The position numbers were made by a program, and so were the translations under genes. Below the pieces are notes generated by a model. It ran no database searches and was not told where the DNA came from. It saw nothing but the letters and a program-made list of their open reading frames with translations. A stretch of DNA of 64,000 nt from Salinimicrobium xinjiangense DSM 19287 (GTDB taxonomy: Bacteria > Bacteroidota > Bacteroidia > Flavobacteriales > Flavobacteriaceae), in contig NZ_AUIG01000008.1 in assembly GCF_000423585.1 (NCBI RefSeq), positions 124,001 to 188,000 on the forward strand, written 5' to 3'. How positions within the stretch are numbered: position 1 is the stretch's first letter; each line of letters starts with the position of its first letter. This document shows positions 54,063 to 63,699 of this stretch, in pieces.

Positions 54063-55880
54063 TTACAGAAGGTCCTCCTCACTCAACAGAGCCCTGATCT
54101 GAGCTTCAGAAGCCATTCCGTGAGAGAAGTTCATTGCAGTCTCAATTAACGCCAAATGAGAATATGCCTGAGGGAAATTCCCTAATAGCCTTTTGGTTTC
54201 AAAATCAAGATCTTCACTGAAAAGGCCCAGATGATTACTGTAGGATAATAATTCATCGAACATCTTCATTGCTTTTTCCCGTTCTCCTATTTTGAAAAGA
54301 CTGTTTATAAACCAGAAAGTGCAGATAGTAAAAGAAGAAGAAGGAAGCCCAAAATCATCCTGATTTTTATATCTAAAAAGCAATCCATTATAACACAATT
54401 CCTTTTCTGTAGCCTGAACAGTACTAATATACCGTGGATCTTTAGCTTTAATAAATCCATAATTTTCCATTAAAAGAGTCGAAGCATCGAGATCTTTGGA
54501 ACCGTAAGACTGCGTATATGCCTGCATTTCATCATTCCATCCATTTTCATAGATGTCATCATGGATCTCCTTTCTCAGGTCTTTCCACTTTTGATCATTT
54601 ATTCCGTTTCTCAAGATCTCGCCGATCTTTACAGCCCGGTCAACAGCTACCCAGCAGAGCAGTTTGGAAAATGTAAAATGGCGCTCTTCTGTCCTGAATT
54701 CCCAAATTCCCTTGTCCGGTTGCCTCCAATGCTCTTCTACGATCCTGACAATTCCGCGAACAATAGTCCAGAGCTCCTCACTATTTTCAAGAGTAGTTTC
54801 AAACTGTAAGAACTGCTGATATATCACCTCCATCAGAATGCCGTAAATATCATTCTGTTTCTGTATATAGGCTGCATTTCCAATCCTTACCGGCTTAGAA
54901 CCTTCATAACCTTCCAGATGATCCAGGATATGTTCAGTGAGTTCCTTTTCCCCATTAATGCCATACATGATCTGCAGCTTTTCATCCTTATGAGGTATTA
55001 AATTGATCACAAACTGTAAAAAATGTTCTGCAGATTCTTTATGTCCCAGGCTGTTCATGACCTTAATTACCATTGAGGCATCACGAATCCAACAAAAACG
55101 ATAATCCCAGTTCCGCACTTCGCCTATAGTCTCAGGTAAGGAGGTTGTCACTGCTGCAAGCACTGCCCCTGTTTTTTGGTAACTCATAGCCTTTAGAACC
55201 AGGGCACTACGGCTTATTTCTTCTCCATAAAATGGAAACTTAGTTGTTTCTTCGCTCCAGTTCATCCAATAGGTTTTGGTGCGCTGAAATTTAAGGTAAG
55301 CCCTTTCAAGATTTTGCTCCCTTAGTTTTTCGTGATAGCCTAACAGGAAATATACATTCTTAGTGAGACTTATCTCTTCTCCGTTAAGAACCTCATCCAG
55401 GTCCAGGCTGGTGTAGAGATATAGAGAATCGTAAGTGCCTTTCCTGGTGAAGCTTTTTAAGTAATAGCGGTGATTTTCCGTAAAAGTTTCTTCTTTGGCA
55501 TAATTCAACCTGGGCTCATATTTTACTCTAAGCTTAGGTTTCCCTTTTAAGAGGTAAATGAACCTTACGATATCAGGTGGTGCATAAAAGCTTCCGTTTT
55601 CTTCCCTGTACCTCGGCATAAAATCTATAACCTGAAATGCTGCTTCTTCCGAAGAAAAAGTTGTGCACAGGATATTAGTTTTCCACAGGTATTTTTGGCT
55701 TATACTGTAATTATCATCTACTTCGAAGGAAAAACTTCCTCCAATATTCTTGTCGAGCAGTTTAGCAAAGACTGAAGCGGAGTTAAAATTGGGCAAACAA
55801 CACCAGTCAAGCGAGCCCTTTTTTGAGATCAAAGCGGCACTTTTGCAATTGCCGATTAGCCCATAGTCCAATGTATTCAT
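54063..55880 (-). CDS. GH15-family glucosidase (glucoamylase or trehalase type)
   Basis: 605 residues, no signal peptide, so cytoplasmic. 'YGLIGNCKSAALISKKGSLDWCCLPNFNSASVF' region at the N-terminus, 'GEVRNWDYRFCWIRDASMVI' and 'DKGIWEFRTEERHFTFSKLLCWVAVDRA' are GH15 signatures; the last block contains the general-acid Glu. The family hydrolyses alpha-glucosidic bonds; some cytoplasmic members are trehalases. Divergent from a trehalose synthesis gene with 95 bp between starts, which favours a trehalose- or maltooligosaccharide-related role. Confidence 0.88.
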   Translation of the reverse strand: MNTLDYGLIGNCKSAALISKKGSLDWCCLPNFNSASVFAKLLDKNIGGSFSFEVDDNYSISQKYLWKTNILCTTFSSEEAAFQVIDFMPRYREENGSFYAPPDIVRFIYLLKGKPKLRVKYEPRLNYAKEETFTENHRYYLKSFTRKGTYDSLYLYTSLDLDEVLNGEEISLTKNVYFLLGYHEKLREQNLERAYLKFQRTKTYWMNWSEETTKFPFYGEEISRSALVLKAMSYQKTGAVLAAVTTSLPETIGEVRNWDYRFCWIRDASMVIKVMNSLGHKESAEHFLQFVINLIPHKDEKLQIMYGINGEKELTEHILDHLEGYEGSKPVRIGNAAYIQKQNDIYGILMEVIYQQFLQFETTLENSEELWTIVRGIVRIVEEHWRQPDKGIWEFRTEERHFTFSKLLCWVAVDRAVKIGEILRNGINDQKWKDLRKEIHDDIYENGWNDEMQAYTQSYGSKDLDASTLLMENYGFIKAKDPRYISTVQATEKELCYNGLLFRYKNQDDFGLPSSSFTICTFWFINSLFKIGEREKAMKMFDELLSYSNHLGLFSEDLDFETKRLLGNFPQAYSHLALIETAMNFSHGMASEAQIRALLSEEDLL

Positions 55881-55975
55881 GTAGTCTTAAAGTTCTTTTA
55901 AAATGGTAGGGTCCTTATTTAAAATTTCGGAAATTTAAGGAAAATGAATTATATAGAACGTGCTGAAAAAACATT

Positions 55976-58192
55976 ATGGGCAAAACAATAATTATCTCTA
56001 ATCGCCTACCCTTACAAATAAATATTACCGAAAACAATGATTTAGAAGTCACACCGAGTGTAGGAGGCCTGGCAACAGGCCTTAAGAGCTTTCATGAGGA
56101 AGGTGACAGCATTTGGATTGGATGGACAGGAATTGCCGAAGAAGATATTATTCCCGAGCTACGGGAGGATATTGATCGTGAAGTAAAAAATCAGAGCTGT
56201 GTTCCTGTTTCCTTAACTTCTGAAGAAATAGAAAAATTCTATTACGGCTTCAGCAACAGAACCATCTGGCCCCTTTTCCATTATTTTATGGAATTTACCG
56301 AATTCGATCCCGATCATTGGGAGGCTTACAAAAAGGTAAATGAAAAATATGCTGAAGCTGTCATAGACCGTCTGGATGACGACGACGTGGTGTGGGTTCA
56401 CGACTACCAGTTACTATTGCTACCCGAATATATCAGACGAAAGAAACCTAATGTTACTATTGGCTTCTTTAATCATATTCCTTTTCCATCTTCAGAAGTG
56501 TTTAGAACCCTTCCCTGGAGAGAAGAAATCTTAAGAGGAATGTTGGGTGCAGACCTGATTGGTTTTCACACCTATGAATATGAAAGACACTTTTTAAGAT
56601 CTGTCAATAGAATTCTTAGATATGACATCAATTTTAATAGTGTCAATATTGGTAACAGGATCGTGCGGTCAGACTCTTTTCCAATGGGCATAGATTATAA
56701 GAAATTTTACCAATCGGCCAAAGAGCACAAGAATCAGCCACGAAGTGAGAATTCAGATATTCAGAAAAAACTGGATTATCACAAATATGTTACCCGCAAC
56801 ACCAAACTTATCCTTTCTATTGACCGGCTTGATTACACCAAAGGAATTGCAAATCGTATAAGAGCGTTTGGGTATTTCCTGGAAAAATATCCGGAATATC
56901 AGGAAAAGGTGAGGCTAATTATGCTTGCAGTCCCGTCCCGAACTAATGTACCACAATACCAATTACTTAAAAAAGAGATCGATGAACTGGTTGGTCGCAT
57001 TAACGGCCAGTTTGCCACCATCAACTGGACGCCTATCTGGTACTTTTACAGGTCAATGCCATTTGAAAATCTTATAGATCTCTATTCTTCAAGTGATGTG
57101 GCTCTTATTACTCCTACCCGGGATGGTATGAACCTCGTTGCAAAAGAATATGTGGCTACCCGCACAGACCAGACAGGAGTGTTGATCTTAAGTGAAATGG
57201 CTGGTGCTGCACATGAGTTAAATGAAGCACTCATCATAAACCCCAACAATTTCGAGCAAATTGTTGATACGATGAAAATGGCCCTTGAAATGCCAAAAGA
57301 AGAACAGATACGACGCAACAAGGTGCTTCAGAAAAGGTTGAAGAGATATAACGTAGAACGCTGGGCAAAAGACTTCATGAAGAGTCTTAAAGAGACCAGA
57401 ACTTCAAGAACATCTTTTAAAAGTATTGCTCTGACTGACAATATTAAAAAAGATCTTTTTGACAAATACAGTGCAGCTCAAAACAGGATCATGTTTCTGG
57501 ACTATGATGGTACTCTGAGAAAATTTGTAGATAAACCGGAGGACGCACACCCCGATCCCGAACTATTGGAGCTTGTCACACGCCTGGGAGAGCAAAAAAA
57601 TAACCGGGTGATTCTCATTAGCGGTAGAGATAAAGAAACCTTGGGAACCTGGTGGAAAAATGTACCCGTAGAACTTATCGCCGAACACGGTGTTTGGAAC
57701 AGGCCGGCGAACGGGGAATGGGAACTTACAGAAAATTTAAATAACAGCTGGATGACTACAGTAAGACCGGTTTTAGAAACATTTGTAGATCGTACTCCCG
57801 GTACTTTTATAGAGGAAAAGAATTTTTCCCTGGCATGGCATTACCGTAAAGCCAATCCCGAACTCGGTGAAGTTAGGGCGAATGAACTCTCGGCTGTTCT
57901 TATGGACATGATCTCCAATCACGGATTAAGTGTGTTACAGGGAAATAAAGTACTGGAGATCAAAAACAGTGGAGTAAATAAAGGAAAGGCAGCTAATAAA
58001 CGACTGGTGGAAAAATACGATTTCATCTTCGCAATAGGGGATGACTGGACAGATGAATACCTGTTTAGAGAATTGCCAGATCAAACTGTCTCTGTCAAAG
58101 TAGGAAGAAATAAAACAGAAGCTAAATATTTTATTGAAGACGTAGACGAGGTGAGAGAGTTGCTACGGGAATTTTCAAGCCTCACCTATTAA
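55976..58192 (+). CDS. Bifunctional trehalose-6-phosphate synthase / phosphatase
   Basis: 738 residues. Residues ~1-465 are a GT20 synthase: 'VGGLATGLKSFHE' (glycine loop), 'VWVHDYQLLLLPEYIR', 'IGFFNHIPFPSSEVFR', 'SIDRLDYTKGI' and 'TPTRDGMNLVAKEYVA' (UDP-glucose site). Residues ~490-738 are a HAD-type phosphatase with 'FLDYDGTLRKF' (nucleophile Asp), 'ISGRDKE' and 'IGDDWTDEYLF'. Makes trehalose from UDP-glucose and glucose-6-phosphate in one protein, an osmoprotectant pathway consistent with a marine organism. Confidence 0.94.
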   Translation: MGKTIIISNRLPLQINITENNDLEVTPSVGGLATGLKSFHEEGDSIWIGWTGIAEEDIIPELREDIDREVKNQSCVPVSLTSEEIEKFYYGFSNRTIWPLFHYFMEFTEFDPDHWEAYKKVNEKYAEAVIDRLDDDDVVWVHDYQLLLLPEYIRRKKPNVTIGFFNHIPFPSSEVFRTLPWREEILRGMLGADLIGFHTYEYERHFLRSVNRILRYDINFNSVNIGNRIVRSDSFPMGIDYKKFYQSAKEHKNQPRSENSDIQKKLDYHKYVTRNTKLILSIDRLDYTKGIANRIRAFGYFLEKYPEYQEKVRLIMLAVPSRTNVPQYQLLKKEIDELVGRINGQFATINWTPIWYFYRSMPFENLIDLYSSSDVALITPTRDGMNLVAKEYVATRTDQTGVLILSEMAGAAHELNEALIINPNNFEQIVDTMKMALEMPKEEQIRRNKVLQKRLKRYNVERWAKDFMKSLKETRTSRTSFKSIALTDNIKKDLFDKYSAAQNRIMFLDYDGTLRKFVDKPEDAHPDPELLELVTRLGEQKNNRVILISGRDKETLGTWWKNVPVELIAEHGVWNRPANGEWELTENLNNSWMTTVRPVLETFVDRTPGTFIEEKNFSLAWHYRKANPELGEVRANELSAVLMDMISNHGLSVLQGNKVLEIKNSGVNKGKAANKRLVEKYDFIFAIGDDWTDEYLFRELPDQTVSVKVGRNKTEAKYFIEDVDEVRELLREFSSLTY

Positions 58193-58340
58193 GTCGAAGT
58201 GTATAATGGCTGTTAAATATCAGCCAAAAAACGTGAATTTTTTAAATCAACCTTAACTAGGCATTCTCTTACATACCATTAATTTAGAAGTATATTAGCA
58301 TATATTTTTAACCATTATCAATTAGAAAAAATAGTCAAAC

Positions 58341-58607
58341 ATGAAAACAGGAAAATTTATAGCAGGAATACTTTCAGGAGCTGCAATTGGTGCTATTGCA
58401 GGTATTTTATTTGCGCCTAAAAAAGGAACTGATACCAGAAAAAACATTACAGATAAAAGCAACGAATATATGTACGGGGCTAAAAGTAAATATAATGATC
58501 TGGCCGATAATCTTTCCCACAGATATGATTCTGTAAAGGCAAAAATGAGAGGTCAATCCAAAAAAATGGAAAACACTATGGATGGAGATGACAAGATCAT
58601 TTACTAG
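58341..58607 (+). CDS. YtxH domain protein
   Basis: 88 residues. 'GKFIAGILSGAAIGAIAGILFAPKKGTDTRKNI' region is the YtxH motif: a glycine-rich membrane helix (~5-24) followed by 'LFAPKKG' and a charged helical tail. Members are small membrane proteins often induced by general stress; no activity is known. Followed by its own terminator. Confidence 0.88.
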   Translation: MKTGKFIAGILSGAAIGAIAGILFAPKKGTDTRKNITDKSNEYMYGAKSKYNDLADNLSHRYDSVKAKMRGQSKKMENTMDGDDKIIY

Positions 58608-58627
58608 ATAAAAGATCCTTTCTAATA

Positions 58628-58652
58628 AAGCTGCCGTTGTGCAGCTTTTTTT
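58628..58652 (+). terminator. Intrinsic terminator after the YtxH gene
   Basis: AAGCTGC, CGTTGT loop, GCAGCTT then TTTTT; a perfect 7-bp stem with T tract, 21 bp after the stop. Confidence 0.85.
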
Positions 58653-58701
58653 ATGCCCAATTTTTATTACTTTGGGAAATCAATATTTATAAAATTATAC
58701 C

Positions 58702-60066
58702 ATGCTCAAAAATGCCCTTTTTACTACCTTATTTTTTGTAGGTCTTACCATTACTGCTCAAAACAAAACAGCTCCTCCGCAGGTAGATCTAAGGATCTAT
58801 GACATCATAGAAGCAGTCTCGGCAGACAGTATTGAAGCAGACATACGTAGACTGGCAGGTTTTGGAACCCGAAATACTTTTAGTGATACAATTTCCACCA
58901 CCCGTGGAATTGGAGCTGCCAGAAGATTTATAAAAGCCGATTTTGATCAAATCTCCCAAAATTGTAATAATTGTCTGGATGTTTTTTATCAAAAGGATTT
59001 TGTCACAAAAGATGATGGAAACCGTGTGCCCAAGGATGCCTGGGTGGTTAATGTAGTGGCAGTGCAAAAAGGCTCAAAATATCCAAACCGATACATCATA
59101 ATGAGCGGGGATATCGATTCCCGTGCGAGTAATACTATGGATTTTACTACAGACGCTCCCGGAGCAAATGATAACGCCAGTGGAATGGCCGGAGTCATGG
59201 AGGCAGCGAGAGTGCTTTCTAAATATAATTTTGAAAGTAGTATTGTTTACCTCGGTTTATCGGGAGAGGAACAGGGATTATTTGGCGGACAAGGATTTGC
59301 TAAAATGGCAAAAGAAAATGGCTGGGATATTATCGGGGTCTTTAATAATGACATGATAGGGAATATTGAAGGAGTAGACGGTGTCATAGACAACCGGAGC
59401 TTCAGGATCTTTTCGGAACCTGTTCCTCCGACCGAAACAGAAAGAGAACGTAATATGAGAAGGTACTATGGGGGCGAAGTAGACGGAATTTCACGCCAGC
59501 TGGCTCGTTATGTGCACCGGACAACAGAAACCTATATGCCCGAAATGAATCCTATGATGGTTTACAGGCTTGACCGCTTTGGGCGGGGAGGGCATCACAG
59601 GCCCTTCAATGATCTTGGCTTCGCTGGAATAAGGATAATGGAAGCCCACGAGAATTATACCCAGCAACATCAGGATATACGTACAGAAAATGGAATTGAA
59701 TACGGGGATGTTATTGAGCATGTGAATTTTGATTATGCTGCCAAATTAACAGCTGTGAATGCAATAAATATGGCAAGTCTTGCATGGGCTCCTCCAGCTC
59801 CGGAAAATGTTGCCATTGGCGGAATCGTGGAACCATCGGCTAAACTGAAATGGGACAAGGTTCAAGGTGAAAATGTTGCCGGTTACAAAATATACTGGCG
59901 GGATACTACCTCCCCACAATGGGAGCATTCCAGATTTGTGGGAGATGTTAACAGTTTTACCCTTGAAGGAATCGTAATTGATAATTTCTTCTTTGGAGTT
60001 GCCAGTGTAGGCAAAAATGGAAATGAAAGTGTGATTGTTTTTCCTTCCACGACTTTCAGGGATTAA
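58702..60066 (+). CDS. M28-family metallopeptidase, secreted
   Basis: 454 residues, signal peptide to 'GLTITAQ' (~20). M28 zinc-binding region: 'MSGDIDSRAS' (137-141, Asp where the usual ligand is His), 'GANDNASG' (Asp157), 'SGEEQGLFG' (Glu189-190) and 'NNDMIGN'. Residues ~360-454 are a fibronectin III-like C-terminal domain ('LKWDKVQGENVAGYKIYWRDTTSPQWEHSRF' region). Probably an aminopeptidase acting in the periplasm or outside; the His-to-Asp change at the first ligand is recorded as seen. Confidence 0.87.
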   Translation: MLKNALFTTLFFVGLTITAQNKTAPPQVDLRIYDIIEAVSADSIEADIRRLAGFGTRNTFSDTISTTRGIGAARRFIKADFDQISQNCNNCLDVFYQKDFVTKDDGNRVPKDAWVVNVVAVQKGSKYPNRYIIMSGDIDSRASNTMDFTTDAPGANDNASGMAGVMEAARVLSKYNFESSIVYLGLSGEEQGLFGGQGFAKMAKENGWDIIGVFNNDMIGNIEGVDGVIDNRSFRIFSEPVPPTETERERNMRRYYGGEVDGISRQLARYVHRTTETYMPEMNPMMVYRLDRFGRGGHHRPFNDLGFAGIRIMEAHENYTQQHQDIRTENGIEYGDVIEHVNFDYAAKLTAVNAINMASLAWAPPAPENVAIGGIVEPSAKLKWDKVQGENVAGYKIYWRDTTSPQWEHSRFVGDVNSFTLEGIVIDNFFFGVASVGKNGNESVIVFPSTTFRD

Positions 60067-60089
60067 ATTTTTTGAAAATTTTGAACTTA

Positions 60090-60119
60090 TAGGGATCTCT
60101 AAACGATCCCTATTTTTTT
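60090..60119 (+). terminator. Intrinsic terminator between convergent M28 and App1-like genes
   Basis: TAGGGATC (60090-60097), loop TCTAAAC, GATCCCTA (60105-60112), then TTTTTTT (60113-60119). A perfect 8-bp stem serving the plus-strand M28 gene; its loop contains the end of the minus-strand gene. Confidence 0.88.
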
Positions 60120-61085
60120 GGAATGAGCAATTGCTTTTCCACTATCCTCAAAATAACAGGCAGCAACTCCAAGGTCTTCTATATTATCAAGGACCTTCTT
60201 TACTTTATCTTTTTGCTTTTTTGAAGTTTGTCTTATGTAGACAGCCCTGATGTTCAAAGGAAACATCTTGACGATCCTTTCATAAAGGTATGGGTCATGC
60301 TGAGAATCATCCCCCATAAGGACATATTGGAGTTGTGGATAAAACGAAATAATATCCTTAATTTTTATGAATTTATGATCGTGCCCTCCCCTACCGGTAA
60401 AAAGAAAATCTCCAAGACCTGTTTTTATACTTTTTAGTTTAATTACAGCCTTGGGTAATTTATGTTTTCGGGCAAATTGAAGTATAAATTCATATAAGTT
60501 CCACTCACTGCTGGAAACATAAAAGAAGGAGTTGAATTCTCCTTCTTCTTCCTGCCCGGCCCTACTTAAAGCCTGATAGTGTGGCACAACATCATCAAAC
60601 ACCTCCCGGTTATCAATATTTTGGGTAAGGATCACATAGAGTTTCTTAAAAAAGTTTTGAGTGTGAGAGATCAGGAAAGTGTCATCAATATCTGAAATGA
60701 TGCCGAGTTTACTTTTAAATGGTTTTAAAAGCTCTCCTTTTTCGACAATTCCGAACTCCCCTATTTTACAGGTGACAGTATAAGGATGCCATCCACTTTC
60801 CAGAAATTTATTGTAAGGAAGATTAAACCTGAAATATCCATCGTCTGTAGTTTTTGTTTCAACCTCCAGATCTCTGAAGTTGAGCTTAATCCTGGCATTT
60901 TTAATTGGATTTATTGTGAACATTTTATATACAGATTTGGCATGCCGGTATCCTTTACGGTCAATCTCATATTTATCTGGTGCCCAGGAATCGAAAACAT
61001 GCCCAAAAACTACCAGCTCCTGGTCATTTACATAACCCCTGTATAATTTAAGGTCTAATTTCATTTTAATTTTATTTAACGCCAT
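60099..61085 (-). CDS. App1-like phosphatidate phosphatase domain protein (DUF2183)
   Basis: 328 residues. The C-terminal half has 'LGIISDIDDTFLISHTQNFFKKLYVI' (DxDxT motif 132-136, HAD-type nucleophile), 'FFYVSSSEWNLYEFI', 'KHKLPKAVIKLKSIKTGLGDFLFTG' and 'YVLMGDDSQHDPYLYERIV', the order of the DUF2183/App1 catalytic domain, known in yeast App1 to dephosphorylate phosphatidate. The N-terminal ~120 residues are beta-rich. An ATG at 61064 is an alternative start. Divergent from a diacylglycerol kinase family gene (41 bp between starts), which would do the opposite reaction. Confidence 0.85.
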   Translation of the reverse strand: MALNKIKMKLDLKLYRGYVNDQELVVFGHVFDSWAPDKYEIDRKGYRHAKSVYKMFTINPIKNARIKLNFRDLEVETKTTDDGYFRFNLPYNKFLESGWHPYTVTCKIGEFGIVEKGELLKPFKSKLGIISDIDDTFLISHTQNFFKKLYVILTQNIDNREVFDDVVPHYQALSRAGQEEEGEFNSFFYVSSSEWNLYEFILQFARKHKLPKAVIKLKSIKTGLGDFLFTGRGGHDHKFIKIKDIISFYPQLQYVLMGDDSQHDPYLYERIVKMFPLNIRAVYIRQTSKKQKDKVKKVLDNIEDLGVAACYFEDSGKAIAHSKKIGIV

Positions 61086-61126
61086 TCCCTCCCAAATTAA
61101 TTATTTTTAGGCACAAGCTCAATTAT

Positions 61127-62002
61127 ATGACCAATTTTAGCAGGGTTTTAATGGTGGTCAATCCTATTTCGGGAGGCAAAGACAAATCTGTACTCATAAA
61201 AGAAGTTAAGAGGATCATCAGGGAAAAAAATCTTGAACCTCGCCTGTTCCTAACCAGGGGAACAGGAGATAAAGAGGCACTGCAAAAAGAGATCGAAGAT
61301 TTTGATCCACAAAGGATATTGTCAATTGGAGGGGACGGGACAATAAAGCTCATTGCAGAAATTCTTCAGGATGATTCTATTCCCCTGGGAATATATCCCG
61401 CCGGTTCTGCCAACGGACTGGCAGAAAATTTTAACCTTCCCGCAGATATATCTGAAATTACAGAAGTAGCCCTGGGAAATAAATTTGCAAAGCTGGATAC
61501 GATTCTGGTAAACAATGAATATTGCCTTCATATTAGTGATATAGGTCTAAATGCAGCTTTAATAAAAAATTACCAGGAAGGAAACATCAGGGGAAAACTC
61601 GGATATCTCATTCAATCTATCCCCACCTTGATACAGAGTGATTTTCCATTTCAATTCAAAATTGAAGCCGATGGTAAGGAAATTACGCGCAAAGCAGTGT
61701 TAATTGCTATTGCAAATGCCCAAAAATATGGTACCGGAGCAAACATCAATCCCAATGGGCACTATGATGACGGCAGGTTCGAGATTCTCATTTTTAAAGA
61801 ATTTAATATTCCTCAAATTCTTCAGACTTTTAGAGAGAATGTCGAATTGAGTGAAGAATTCCTCGAAATAATTCCGGCTGTAGAGGCGAAAATAACCAGT
61901 AATAAGAATATCCCTTTCCAAATAGACGGCGAATACAGGGGTGACATCAGGGAAGTTAAAGCGCGAATCTCTCCTATTAAAATGAGAATTGCGGTTCCAT
62001 GA
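61127..62002 (+). CDS. Diacylglycerol kinase family (lipid kinase) protein
   Basis: 291 residues. 'VVNPISGGKDK' (11-20) and 'LSIGGDGTIKLIAEIL' (GGDGT 68-72) are the ATP-binding motifs of the DAGK catalytic family; 'GIYPAGSANGLAENF' and 'YDDGRFEILIF' follow. Phosphorylates a lipid such as diacylglycerol. Pairs divergently with the App1-like phosphatase gene. Confidence 0.92.
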   Translation: MTNFSRVLMVVNPISGGKDKSVLIKEVKRIIREKNLEPRLFLTRGTGDKEALQKEIEDFDPQRILSIGGDGTIKLIAEILQDDSIPLGIYPAGSANGLAENFNLPADISEITEVALGNKFAKLDTILVNNEYCLHISDIGLNAALIKNYQEGNIRGKLGYLIQSIPTLIQSDFPFQFKIEADGKEITRKAVLIAIANAQKYGTGANINPNGHYDDGRFEILIFKEFNIPQILQTFRENVELSEEFLEIIPAVEAKITSNKNIPFQIDGEYRGDIREVKARISPIKMRIAVP

Positions 62003-62160
62003 AAAATATTCGATTCCTTTCCTAATTCGCTGACATTACGCTAGTCAATACCCCCTTTTAATGCTTAATTAACAATACTTTAGGCTGCTCTTAATTAAAA
62101 TAGGGGTCAAAATCAGTAATTTAGAATCAAGTATAATCTAACTAATAAAAAAGAAATATT

Positions 62161-62817
62161 ATGGCAGAGATTAAGATCGAAAAAAAGAAACCAATTTGGC
62201 CCTGGATCATCCTGGCCTTAGTTATTCTGGCTCTCTTATACTTCTTTGTATTTGCAGACGACGATAACGATGACATGGATGATACCACTACAGAACAGGT
62301 AGAAGGAGCCACAGTGTGGGAAGATGACACAGATACTACCACCTGGGATACGGAAACTGACACCACAAATTGGAATACCCAGGGAGACACCATGTCGGCC
62401 ACAGGTCAGGGTGTTGAAGGTTATCTCAGTTATATCTCTGATAATAACAGAATGGGGGTAGATCACCAATACACTAATAATGCTATCATTCAATTAATGA
62501 ATGCTGTACAGGCCAAGGCAAATGAAATGAATTATGACATTAGTGCAGATATGCAGGCCATAAGACAAGATGCACAGGCCATTCAGCGTGATCCTTCAGC
62601 AACCACACATGCAAACAAGATTAAAGACGCCGGCACTAAACTGGCGAATGTGATTGAAAAGATGCAGAAGGAAAAATTTCCTAATCTTTCTTCAGATGTT
62701 CAGGAGGTAAAAACCGCGGTTCAGAATATTGAACCTTCGACTCAAACCCTTCAGCAAAGAGATCAGATTAAAAAGTTTTTTGACGAGGCAGGCGATGTTT
62801 TGAGAAAAATGAGCTAA
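62161..62817 (+). CDS. Membrane-anchored protein with acidic linker, function unknown
   Basis: 218 residues. A lysine-rich start ('KIEKKKPIW') leads to one membrane helix (~12-31), then an Asp/Thr/Trp-rich acidic stretch (~36-85; 'DDDNDDMDD', 'TTTWDTETDTTNW') and a helical C-terminal domain (~100-218) with 'YLSYISDNNRMGVDHQYTNNAII'. Topology: N-terminus in the cytoplasm, helical domain outside. I do not recognise a family. It is followed 27 bp downstream by the PRC-barrel gene, so they may be co-expressed. Confidence 0.7.
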   Translation: MAEIKIEKKKPIWPWIILALVILALLYFFVFADDDNDDMDDTTTEQVEGATVWEDDTDTTTWDTETDTTNWNTQGDTMSATGQGVEGYLSYISDNNRMGVDHQYTNNAIIQLMNAVQAKANEMNYDISADMQAIRQDAQAIQRDPSATTHANKIKDAGTKLANVIEKMQKEKFPNLSSDVQEVKTAVQNIEPSTQTLQQRDQIKKFFDEAGDVLRKMS

Positions 62818-62844
62818 TTAATAATATTAAAATCAGACAGAATT

Positions 62845-63552
62845 ATGGCAGATAGAAAAGAACATAGAAAACATTTGTATTACTTACATGAGTTATCAGA
62901 TTTTAAAGTAGACAGCGACGACCCGGATGTAAGAGGTTGGCCTGTTAAAGATGTTGACAACAGAGTAGTTGGAAAAGTAGACAATCTTCTTGTAAGTAAA
63001 GAGAAAAAGAGAGTAGTTTACCTCGACGTCGAGGTAGATAAATCTATCATTGATGCAAATCATGATCCTTATGGTAATCCTGCGAGTGAAGTTCACGAAT
63101 TTATTAATCGTGACGGGGAAAACCACCTTATCCTTCCAATAGGTTTGGCAAGGTTAAATGTTGATGATAAGTACGTCTATACAGATAAGATAAATCACAG
63201 AACCTTTGCCGAAACCAAAAGAATGGAAAAAGGTTATGACGTAGACAGGGATTATGAGGTTGTAGTACTTGAATCTTATAATCGTGATCTCGACAGAGAC
63301 AATCGAAGAGATAATGATCTAGACGCCGAAAGAAGAAGAATGCAGGAAGCTGACAGAGATCGTGATACAACTCTTAGCGACAGAGATCGCACAATAACAG
63401 ATCGTGATCATACAGATCGCGACCGTGATAACTTAACCGGTAGAGATACTGGAAGAACTACAGACAGACGAGATAGCGGTAGAATTCCGGAAGATGACTC
63501 TTTCTATGACAGAGGAGAATTCGACCGTACCAGATATCGTGATAACAGATAG
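62845..63552 (+). CDS. PRC-barrel domain protein with Arg/Asp-rich repetitive tail
   Basis: 235 residues. 'VRGWPVKDVDNRVVGKVDNLLVSKEKKRVVYLDVEVDK' region (~31-70) is a PRC-barrel, a small beta-barrel used in ribosome maturation, photosynthetic and stress proteins. Residues ~150-235 are a low-complexity tail of DRDR/TDRD units ('RDRDTTLSDRDRTITDRDHT'). Cytoplasmic. The tail is likely disordered; nucleic-acid or surface contact is speculation. Confidence 0.85.
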   Translation: MADRKEHRKHLYYLHELSDFKVDSDDPDVRGWPVKDVDNRVVGKVDNLLVSKEKKRVVYLDVEVDKSIIDANHDPYGNPASEVHEFINRDGENHLILPIGLARLNVDDKYVYTDKINHRTFAETKRMEKGYDVDRDYEVVVLESYNRDLDRDNRRDNDLDAERRRMQEADRDRDTTLSDRDRTITDRDHTDRDRDNLTGRDTGRTTDRRDSGRIPEDDSFYDRGEFDRTRYRDNR

Positions 63553-63699
63553 ATATCTGTTTCAACAAAACAGGGCTATTTAAAACAGTCATTTTATTCT
63601 AAATTAATTCATTGAAGAAGATAACATTTTTTTTCGATGAGTAGCTGAGAATAAAATATACGTTTTGAATAGCCTTTTTTTAATTACAAAACTTTAAGT

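Noticed and set aside
58207-58226. Hairpin TGGCTG...CAGCCA after the trehalose synthase gene
   Set aside because: Six-bp stem followed by A rather than T in the direction of transcription; not a terminator on the plus strand.
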